Source of the DNA: Gonatopus flavifemur
Taxonomy: Eukaryota > Arthropoda > Insecta > Hymenoptera > Dryinidae
Reading direction: 5' to 3'
DNA: 64,000 nucleotides
NCBI GenBank assembly: GCA_018340375.1
Contig: JAFFJZ010000050.1
Location: forward strand, 1,488,001 to 1,552,000
This document shows positions 12,901-24,900 of the stretch, one piece after another. Every line of letters begins with the position of its first letter. The first letter of the stretch is position 1. Both the position numbers and the translations under genes were made by a program. Below the pieces are notes generated by a model. It did not search any database, had not been told where the DNA came from, and saw nothing but the letters and a program-made list of their open reading frames with translations.

Positions 12901-15900
12901 GCACACTGAAAAAAACTCGGAAACTTTGGCAAGTTGAAAATTATATTATTTCAAAATTAACGTCTCATCTGTAACATGAGTGACACAAAACTATCAAAAA
13001 AGGTATCTGGCCGTCTGATTTCGTTTTGCACGGTGTGAAAAACTCAGCAATAACAAACAGCTGAGTGAAAGAATAAGAAAACAAGTGAAAGATTGAAGAA
13101 AGTACTGTAAGAAACTGTTCGATGCAATTGAGGTTCACAGTTAAAGCTCCACGCTTAGGATCATGTTCTAGAAAGGAAGATAATCGATACGTATTTTTTT
13201 ATTTTGATTGGATACCTTTCATTTCCGAGATACGATTCTTTAAAGTTTCGGAGTTGAAGAAACCGAACATTTCTTCATCCCTGATATTTCAAAAGCCTTT
13301 GGATTTGAAAAAAACTTTCGAATCAGAAAGACTTGTATTTTGCGCGATTTGACGGACTAGATATATGAAGTGAATTTTTTGTGTTATCTCACGCATTTAT
13401 TTTGCAAACTTTAGAAATCAATTCGAGTTACAAAAAAACGACATGCTTGAAATTAATGTTACCATATTGTACTTTCTCATCACCTCCAGACCAGCAACAT
13501 ACGAACACACAGCCGTCTCAGGTTCCGATGAAAATTGATCTGCAAGCCCTTTTAAGATGGGGGTAGGCGGGTGCCAGCAAGTGAGACAGGGATTAGATTC
13601 ATTGTTAGTGGTCAATTGCAGCTTCCACGGCGGTAGAAAAACTTATAAGCGAACGTGCATCTGAACTCCGCATAAAAGCTGAAACTTCACTCCCCGGGGA
13701 GAAGCTGAGGGAGTGGTAGGCGCGGTGGTAAGGGTGAAGGCACAGTCTATGAGCTACATTGACATTCCTTGGGAACTATTTTCACCCCAACCAGTTCAGA
13801 AACACCAATGGGGCCAAATGGAAGCCGTCCCCGCAAAGAAACTGCAGGGAACACGTCATTTTCCCACGATAGGCTGTTCATGAGCTGTGTGGGTGCTCTT
13901 TGGGAACTTTTCCCAGCTCCCCCCATTTCAATGTCTTATTGGGCCTAAACGAAAGCCAATTCCATGAAAATCCTCCCCTAAATTAGTCGTTCTCCCAGAA
14001 GTCGCACTTCTGCATATTTACCACAATATTGTATATTTTCAAGTTCCTCTATTGAAAATAATGGTGTATATTTGTACCATTAGAAATTCTGTCAAGTATG
14101 CAAGAAGCATATGAAAAATATCCAAGGACACAGTCGTTGAAAATATATTATGCCTTTGTTATTGTATTAAACATCACTGATCTTTGCTAAAACATATAAA
14201 ATACGTATATCTGAGTAAGACAGACATTCTAATATTAAGCAATGTTTTTGTTTGAAGAGGAATTTTATTAACATTATTCAAGTTTTGAATGGTCCAAAGG
14301 AAAGAATTTCCATTATTTTTTTCAACAAAGTTTCATATTTCTCAATTTGTCTGTTGAATATAAGATATCAAACAGTATTATGGATATAACAGCTTTCTAA
14401 ATATCACAGTATCATTAATATGATCATATTCTATATTATGTTCACATTTATATTTCGATAAATCAGACACTATAACACTAAGCAACGTTTTTGTTTGAAA
14501 AGATTCTTATTGATATTATTCAAGTTCGGAATAGTTCAAAAGAAAGAATTTCCATTTTTTTTTCAACAAAGTTTCATATCCCTCAATTTGTCTGTTAAAT
14601 ATAAGATATCAAACAGTATCATGGATATAACAGCTTTATAAATATCACAGTATTATAAATATGATTATATTCTATATTATATTTACATTTATATTTCGAT
14701 AAAACAGACACAATAATACTAAGCAACGTTTTTGTTTGAAGAGATTTTCATTGGTATTATTCAAGTTTTGAATAATTCAAAGGAAGAAATTCCCATTATT
14801 TTTTTCAACAAAGTTCGATATTCCTCAATTTGTCTGTTGAATATAAGATATCAAACAGTATTGATATAATTAGATTTTCAGTCGTCTTGAAATGTTTTGG
14901 ACATGACGAAAATTTCGAATGTAAAACACATTCAGTTATATACAGCATATGATGAATGCGCCTTGAAAGTATGTAAAAATATCAAGATAGAATCTTGTCC
15001 AAGAGCCGTTATCTTGTTAAGGATTTTATAAGATTCTACAGTATGGAAATAATCATTATTTCTTTCATATAATATGTTATAACATGTCAGTATATGAAGT
15101 AAACAATAAAACGTTCTGTTCTTCCATATTCTCATATGCATTTTACGTAGAATTTTTTCATCACATTTTCATAATATTCATTCGGTTAATTCAATATCAT
15201 CCATGTATCTCGACACGGAGAGAATTTTGTAGTATAGATTACTACAATTATTTTGTAACGCTGGACTATACTGACACTCTGACTAAAATCACTGAACGTT
15301 TAGTCAGAAATGCTTTGCGTGCATCCCTTTTTACGATTGAGACATTGTAATCTTTCTTTGTTTTGTTTCCAATTTTACTATAATCTATCGTAATTTAAAT
15401 CATTATCATCGCAATATTCCTCGTAATGTCAGTATGGCCCAACTTTACAAGAACATAGTAATAATGAACACATTTTTTATGCAATGTATACTACAAAATT
15501 TTCTCCGTGAATGTGTAGTACGAATCAATCAATTTTTTTGAACAACTTGCTGATAATCGATTTCTAATGGATGAATGAACGAATGTCCAATTCGAAAATA
15601 AACGTCCCAGATTAGCTGTGGATGCTCGGATTTGAAGTAATTTCAGGGCTACATTTGATAAATTAGGAGCTTGTTTTTGAGCGAAAGACCAGAAAGCTTT
15701 TTCATTAATCAAATTTTTAGATAAAAGTTTGTTGAAAATCCCTGATTTATTTCGAAACATTTTTAATTCTCTCTGACCTTGTTCATTCAAATTATCATGC
15801 AAGAAAGTGAGTGCTGCAGTACGTTGTTCATCTCATAATTCAAATACTCTGTAAACTGGATGTAAAAGGTTTGCCGCAAGGGAAATAGGCTGAACAGCTT

Positions 15901-18900
15901 CTTCTATTCGTTTAGTTATCAGTTCTTTGTATTTTTCATTGTCTGTTGGAATATTCAGAGATAGCCACCATTCAGTTGCATCTGCTATACTTCGGAGGCG
16001 CCAGCTGCAAAAATGATCAACCATGTCGGTTAATCGGAAATCCGAGAATCGAGTGGTCACTCGATTAGCCATCAATCGATTATTCGACTAACTGATTCGA
16101 ATTCGCCCATCCCTAAGAGAGGTAATGAGGTAGAGTCACGTTTGTCCGTGCGCGAGTTTACACGACTACCCCTCTGTTATTTCTTCCTTGGGGGAAAAAA
16201 TGCAGAATCCGCGTGGAATCAGATCTTCTCCTCTCGCTCAACGGAGATGGAAAACTCAATTTCCTGAGCAGGTATTATGGAAGAATTATTTGCTTGACAA
16301 GTGGAGGAAACAAGCAATGTCCAACGAGGGTTACAATCATACGAATTGGATATTCTCCGTTCTTCCCACCAGTCAAGACGATCACTTTTCTCACTATTAA
16401 TATACTACATACTCTCAACAGTACGAAAAGGACTTTTGACGTATATAAATTATTATTGGACGAAACTTATCGCTTCTGAACTTCCAGAGTATCTCATCAC
16501 TTGCAGTTCCTTCCCAGGCATCACCAGAAATGCATTTCCAGATGAGATTTTTGGGCTCGAGGTGCTGTCGAAAATCTCTTCTGAAGCGATTTCCTCGTTT
16601 TCTCATGCTCAGATTCATTATGATAGAAAAATAGTATGGACGTGAATTCCTGTTTCGCCCATGCGAAAAAAGTCTGATGTCAAAATTGCATCATTAAGCT
16701 CCGATTGAAGACTAGCTCTTGTAGCTTCACGTTTCAAAACAGCTCCGATACCGTCACGTGGACCCTTGCCGTGAGCAGTCGCATGGGAGTGCCATTCAGC
16801 TACCATACCAGAATCTTTGTTTATTCGTGGCGCCTGATGACAGCATATCCCTCATACACTTGCTTCCCAACGCCTACAGGAAGCATCACCGTCCAGCAGT
16901 ACAGGCTATTTCACCTCTCCTGGTTTTCCCCTCTATGGTTAAAAGGTGGGGGGTCAAGAGTTCATCACGGTCTCATTACCGAAACTCAACCCCACTAGTG
17001 TCGCGACAACTCTCTAAAGCAACACCACGTCTCTGATGTCGTTGCAGGGCCACATGGTCAAGCGCTCCTCTTCTCTATCTTCAAGTAATATCAGAAACTC
17101 TAGTGGTCTCCTCGTATTCCTCAGTGAACACATCTCATCTGGGTTCGGACCTGAGCAACCACAACATCAACGACGTCGACGTTCCAAACTTGGACCAGCA
17201 TCGGTGCACCCATCGTGGTATAAGTGTGTGTATGGGTAATGAGCGAATCCTGGCCAGGTTCGAATGCATTATCTTCACTTACAATCTGTAAGATTGTAAC
17301 TCCCTTGTAAGGTAATCTTTTGTATTTTCACCACCATCCTCAGTATTTCTTGTTCATCTTTCATTCTTTTTGTCAATTATATTTTGTGAAATTCACACAT
17401 GGTTTCATCATTTCTCGCACCCAAAACGAGACGGAATTTTTCCCTCTTCCTTTAGATACAGTCCGCTTCTCATTCGTAACTTCATTATCTCCAAACATTA
17501 GAATCTCATCAACTGAATCTATCTTCTATTTGAGTTTTCCAATTACAGTAATTTTTCTCAATTTTCCTTTGTCAGCATGGCGAAGGACGATATAATCTTC
17601 TTCATGATATACAAGATTTCTCATTTGAAATTTGTCCGTATAATGCTCTGTCTCGCCGTCGCTAACGTGAACTAATTTTTCACTTCTGGACATGTTTTTT
17701 TTATTCCAAGAATAATTCACTTTTGCATGAAATGAATTGCAGAAGAATTATCGATTTTCAGGAAGAAATTGATGTGGGAGGAGTTTTTCAAACGATCACG
17801 AAACCCCCCAACAAAATCGGGCGTAGATAGACATTCTTCTTGCCGAGTACATCTATCGGTTGTCTGCCATATGCTGGGAATGACTTTGGAAATACCATTT
17901 TCTTCAAGTATATGAGAAATGAAATTCAACAATTCTGGGATATCCGGGCAAGATTGACAGTCATGAGAGTAACAGTATGGTGATGGATCCTAGCACCTCA
18001 CGAATCGGGAGCAATCTTGATAATTATTCCCTGAAGTATCTCAACATTGTGGAAGCTTGAACAAATCCATAGCAACAAACATTGTTTTGAAATTCGGATA
18101 AATTGTGCAAATACAAACGGTGTAAGTACCATTTGATCCAGCCAGAATACACCATCCTGGTCAAAGCTCAGCAAATTTGGATAACCCGATTGGAGATTGC
18201 GGAGATGCGGCTTTGAACTGGATGTGAAGACTTTCAACATCGGGAAGTGATTAACGTCTTTGCTTTCTTTCTTTCTTCCCATTCTGTTCCACTGATATTA
18301 CATCTTTTTGATACGGCATAATTCGACTATATTCATCTTCTTCGTAAAAATTTATGACGTTGTTTACAGTATTCAACGACAATGTTTGACCAGGTCTTGA
18401 GACAGGTGTCACCAAAATTCCTGCAGAGGACTCCCATTTTCTTGTTTTGATCACACTGCGTCGTGGAGTTTCGAACTCTTCCGCGGAGCGATTGATCATC
18501 CAACAATTGGCAGTTTCATCGGAAGTAACGGATCATTTTGACGTAGAATTGTAAATCGAGCTCCCAGTCCATCGTGTATTTCCTCTGACTGTTGTTCTCC
18601 AGGAAGATGTGAGTTCTCGTTTGGACCATCATCTTTATTAGAGGGAATTGAATTGGAATTCATATTCTTGTCCGCATCCACCAACTGACTAATTTCATCT
18701 GAATTTTTGGACAGAGGGAAATATCTGCACGAATGACCAACATTCTCTCGTCTAGAATTGTTTGCGGAAAGTTTCAACATATTTATGGGGATCGAGCGTT
18801 AAGCTTCGCCAACATGATGCCTGAGATTGGGAAGATTACAGCCTGTGTCCGCACGAATCTTCGGATAAACAGGTGGCATTACGAAATTTGACCATTGAAA

Positions 18901-21900
18901 TGGTCAGGAATTAAGACACGCTGGGCTTCGAGACGAAGAGATTAGAGACGGGAGTCGTGAGAACGACTGTTTGATACCGATTTTGGTGCACAAGGGAAAG
19001 TTGTCGCGAAAACGACTGTTTGATGGAGATTTCAGTTCACAACGAGAGTTAGTTGAGCAAACGACTATTGATTTCAGTTCGCAACGAAAATGAGTCGGGC
19101 AAACGACTGTTTGATGCTGATTCCGGTGGGAGACCAAAAGTAGTCGTGAAAACCACTGTGTGATACCGGTTTTGGTGCACAATGAAGAAAAGTCGTGAGA
19201 ACCACTGTGTGATACCGTTTTTGGTGCGCAAGGGAGAGTAGTCATGAGTCCGAATGTTCGATGCAGATTTTAGTTCGCAACGGAAATTAGTCAGGCAAAC
19301 GACGATTCGATGTCGTAGTGTCGAACAGTAGTGGTTAAAGCGACTGTGTGATACCGATTCTGGTGGAGGAGACAGGGAGATGTAGTCGTGACAAGTTCTG
19401 AACAAGGAGAAGAAGTCGTGAAAACGATCGTTCGAAACCAACTTGAGTGCACGAAGACATCGAGTCGTGGACACAAATGTTTGTCACCGGTGTCGGTGCA
19501 CGAGGGAAAGTAGTCGTCGAAACGACTATTCGGGAAAGATTTCGGTGCGCAATGAAGAGTAGTCCTGGAAACAACTGTTCAATACCCATTTCAGTTGTAA
19601 CGGAAATCAGCCGGGCAAATGACTTTGATGCTGATTTCGGTAGACAACCCAAATTCCGCGTGGAAACGACTGATTGATACCGATTTTGGTGAACACGGAA
19701 AAGCAGTCGTGAAAACGACTGTTTGATACCCATTCTGGTACACAAGGTGAAGTAGTCACGGAAATTACTGTTTGATAAAGATTTCGGTGTGCAATGGAGA
19801 GTAGTCCTGGAAGCAACTGTTCAATACCCATTTCAGTTGTAACGGAAATCAGCCCGGTGAACGACTTTTTGATGCTGATTTTGGTGAACAACCGAAAGTA
19901 ATCCTGGAAACACCTGTTCGATACCGATTTTGGTGCACAAGCCAAAGTAGTCGTGAAATCCATTGTGTGATATCGCCTTTGGTCCGCGATGAGAAATAGT
20001 CGTGAAAATGACTGTTTATCACCGATTTTAGTTCGTAACGTGATTTAGTTGGGGAAACGACTATTCAGTGCTGATTTCGTTTATCAACTGAAGTATAAAA
20101 TCAAGCAGTCGTGAACGACTGTTTGATGAAGGTTTTGGTGCGCAATGGAAAATAGTGGTGAAAACCACTGTCTGATACCGATTTTAGTTCGCAATGGAAA
20201 TAAGTCAGACGAACGACTATTCGATGCTGATTCCGGCGATCAACCAGCAGCAGTCGTTGAAGCGACTGTGTGATGCTGATTCTGGTGCACAAGGAACAGT
20301 AGTCGTGGAAACGACTGTGTGATGAAGATTTAGGTGCGCAATGGAAAGTAGTCGCGGAAGGCACTGTCTGATGCCGTTCTTGGTGCGCGAAGGAGAGAAG
20401 TGGTAGAAACTACTGGATGATGTCGTGTCTGGTGCACAATGAAAAGTAATCGTGGAAACGATTTTACAACACCGGTTTCAGTGCGCAGTGAAAGTGAGGC
20501 AAACGACTGGTGCTGATTCCGATTAACAACCGAAGTATAAAATCAAGCAGTCGCGAAGACAACTGTTTGATGAAGATTTTGCTGCGCAACGGGGATCATT
20601 TGCGAGAACGACTATTTGATGCTGATTCAGGTGAGCAACCAAAAGTAGTCGTGAGAACGGGTCTTTGATACCGATTCTGGCATGCAAGACGAATTAGTCG
20701 TAGAAACGACTACTTGATGAAGATTCCCGTACGCGATCGGCAGTAGTCGTGGAAACGACTGTACAAGACCCATTTCGGTTCGCAACGGGATTCAGTCGGC
20801 CAAAAGAATGTTTGATGCTGATTGCGGTGACAAACTACAAGTAGTCCGACAGTCGTCGTGACAAAGGCCGATTGATCCCAGTTTGCGTTCGCAACGCAGA
20901 ATAGTCGGGTGAACGACCATTCTATGCTGATTACGGGGGACAACCAAAAGTAGTGGTGGAAACGACTATTTCGCACCGATTTTGATGCAGAAGGGAAAGT
21001 AGTCGTGAAACCGACTGTTTGACGATTTTAGTCCGCAACAGGAATTAGTCGGGAAAGGACTCTGTGACGCTGCTCCCGGTTAACGACCGTCAAGTCTCAA
21101 CGACCGAAAACTAGTCAAGCCAGCGGCCATTCAATGCTGATTACGGAGACCACCAAAAGTAGTCGTGGCACCGACTGTTTGATACCGACTCTGGTGCACG
21201 AGGTGAGGTAGTCGTGAAAACGACTATTCTATCCCGACATCAGTTCGCAACAGAAATTAGTCGTACAAACCGCTATTTGATGCTGATGTCGGTGAACAAC
21301 CAAGACTAGTCGTTGAAGCGACTCTTTGATACCGATTCTGGTGCACAAGGAGAAGTTGTCGTCAAAAAGACTCCTTGATAACGATGTGAGTTGGCAACGG
21401 AAATTGGTCAGGAAAACGACTATCTGATGCTGATTTCGGTGAACAATCAAAGGTAGTCGTGAAACCGACTATTTGATGTTGATTCCGGTGAACAACCAAA
21501 AGGAGTGAAAACGACCGTTTGATATCGATTTTCGTTCGCAACGAAAATTAGTCGGCCCAACGATCATCTGGTGCTGATTTCGGTCAGCAATCAGAAGTAA
21601 TCGTGGAAACGACTGTTCGAAACCCATTCTGGTGCACAAGGAGAAGTAGTTGTGAAATCGATGTTCCGATACCGATTTTGGTGCACAAGGGAATGGAGTC
21701 GTGAAAACGACTGTATAACACCGATTCCACTCCGCAACGACAATCAGTCGGGCAAACGACTATTTGATGCTGATTTCGGTGAACAACCAAAAGTCGTCGT
21801 AAAAACGACCGTTTGATACCGATGTCGGTGCACGAGGGAAAGTAGTCATTTATCAACTAAGGTCGGTATTGAACAGTCATTCTCGCGACTAAGCTCCATT

Positions 21901-24900
21901 GCGCACCAAAGACGGCATCACACAGTGGTTTCCACGACTACTTTTCATTGCGCACCAGAATCTTCAATCAAAAGTCATTTCCACGACTACCTCATCTTGT
22001 GCACCGAACCGGTATCAAACTATCGTCCTCTCGACTCCCGTTTCTAGTCCCTCCGCTTTGAAGTCCAGCTGTATCCTGAATCCTGACCATATTCAATAGT
22101 CAAATTCCATAATTCCACCTGTTCATCCGAAGGTTCGTTCGGATAGCTGCTGTAATCCTCCCAATTTCGAACATCATGTCGGCAAAGCCTCACGATCGAT
22201 CTCCAGAAATCTGTTGAAAGTTTTCGCAAAGAATCCTGGACAGGAGGAGGTGTGTCCTTCTCGCAGACAATTTTCTGTGTCTCAAGATTCAGATGGAATT
22301 AGTTGGCTGATGGATGTGGATAAGAATATGAATTCCAATTCAATTGCCTGAAATGAAGATGTTGGTCCAAACGAGAACTCACATCTTCCTAGAGAACAAA
22401 AGTCAGAGGAAATAACATTAGGTGTGCAAGTTGAAACTCAGCTTTAAGTTGGTTGCATGGAACAAAATATTTGAACGCGTTCAATTCTTCCGCCGTTCTG
22501 GATTCATGTAGCGTGGACATTGCAGTTGCCATATCAGTCATTTTCAAGAAGTAATTTCCTGTGTATCAATTTCATGAGATGGATTTCGATAAGCAACATT
22601 TACGCCAATCGTATTCTATTATGTTTTAAAATGAGTGAAAATGCTGCTCAAGCTATGGAATTGATTAATACGACATCAGGTCAACATTCTGTGAGCCATT
22701 CAACAGTCAACAAGTGGTTCACAAGATTTCGTGATGGAAATCTCAGTCTTGAGGACGATCCACGTCTAGGTATAATCAACAAATTTGAGGATGAAGAACT
22801 TGAAGTTTTACTAAATGAAAATTCATGGCAAACTCAAGAAGAGCTTGCAGAACAGTTAGGAGTTACTTGTCAAGCAATTTCACTCCGATTGCATGCATTG
22901 GGAAAAATACAGAAGGAAGGAAAATGGGTTCCTCATAAACTGACGGAAGGAAATAAAAGACAAAGAGTTGCCATTTGCATGAATTTGCTTCCTCGGTTCA
23001 AGAAGAAAAATTTTCTGCATAAAATCATTACGAGTGATGGAGGATGGATTTTGTACGACAATCCTAAACGTAGAAAAGCATGGATTGATCCGGGCCAGCC
23101 ATCTGCATCAGTTGAAAAACCGAATATTCATGCAAAGAAAGTTTGACTCTGTGCCTGGTGGGATTGGGAAGGAATCATTAACTACGAGCTTCTCGAACCT
23201 GGCCAAACTATTACAGCTAAGCGTTACCGGGCTTAGCTGATCAAAGAAAGTGATGCTCTGGAAGAAAAAAGACCATTCACGGGGCAAGGAAGGCGAAAAG
23301 CGATGCTGCTGCATGATAATGCACGTCCACATAGCAGCAAAACCAACCCAGGAACTCATGTTCAATTTAGGCTGGGGAGTTGTACCTCATGCGGCATATT
23401 CACCAGACTCAGCTCCTTCTGATTATCACTTATTTAGATCAATGTCGTCATATTTAGAGGAGCAGCACTTCATGAATATCGAAGATGTCCGGAAATAGCT
23501 GGATAACTATTTTGTTTCAAGACCACCAAGTTTCTATCGTGAAGAAATTCATCTACTACCCGATAAATGACAAAATACTGTCGATAATAACGGCGAATAT
23601 TCTAATTGATAATTCTTGGAAGAAGTATTTTTTTAATAAAATTGAATTTCACAAAAAAAACTTGCACATCTGATGGATGGACTGGGAGGTCGATTTACAA
23701 GTCTACGTCAGAATGATCCGTGAATCCCGATGATTCTCACGATAGCTGCCGATTGTTGGACGATCAATCGTGCCGCGCAAAAGTTCTAAACTCCGAGACG
23801 CAGCGTGATCAAAGCAAGACAATCGAAGTCCTCCGCAGGAATTCTGGTGATATCAGTTTCTGGAGTCGATCAAACATTGTCATTGAATACTGTAAAACCC
23901 GTTATAAATCCCTACGTGGATGATGGAAACAGTCGAATTATGCCGAATCAAAAAGATGTCATACCAGTGGAACAAGACGGGAAGGAAGAAAAAAAGCAAA
24001 AGCGTTTATGACTCTCCGATGTTAAAAGTCCTCACATCCAGTTCAAAGCCGCATTTCCGCAATATCTAATCGGGTCATCCAAATTTGCTGAGCTTCGACC
24101 AAGATGGTGTGTTTTGGCTGGATCAAATGGTACGTATACCGTCTGTATTGTAGAATTCATCAGAATTTCAAAACAACGTTCGATGCTGTGAACTCATTCA
24201 AGCTCACACAATGTTCAAAAACTCCAGTGAACAATTATCAAGATTGCTCCCGATTAGTTTTGTGCAAGGATCCATCACCATCCTGTCACTTCCGTGACTG
24301 TCAATCTCTCTCGGACATCCCAGAATTTTCGAATCCCATTCCTGATATATTCAAGGCAATGGCCTTCCCCAAGTAATCCCCAGCATATGGCGGACAACCA
24401 ATAGATGTACTCTTCAAAAAGAATGTTTATCTACGCCAAATTTTGTGGGGGAGTTTTGTGATCGTTTGAAGACACTCCTCTCACAGCAAATTCTTTCAAA
24501 AACTCAATCCAAAATATCAAAAATTTGGAGGAGAATTCATAAAGTGATGAGATTTTGATCCATACTGATTTTTCGGAAAACTTTGCTCTCATTGTTCAAG
24601 AAGCAGCACAAGCTTTCCATCATAATAACGACCAATGTACAGTCCACCCTGTGCTGTTCCACTATAGAAACGGCAATGATATGGCCTGTAAAAGCGTGAT
24701 TCTTTCATCTGACAGCACCAGTCATGACGTCCCTGCAATCCATATCATGCAGAAGTTAATTATCCCTGAAATAAACAAATCATGTCCAGAAGTGAAAAAA
24801 TTAATTTACGTTAGCGACGCACAGTGTGACATTCTCACAATCTAGCGGGATTCGATTCAATATTGATCAGATTGGCTCGAGACTCACCTCCTACAGGTTT

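Noticed and set aside
18904..22099. Many overlapping open frames of 60-140 codons through the satellite, rich in repeated Arg/Ser/His words
   Set aside because: They follow the 49-bp repeat, which is not a multiple of three, so all frames show similar repeats. There is no start context, splice support or domain.
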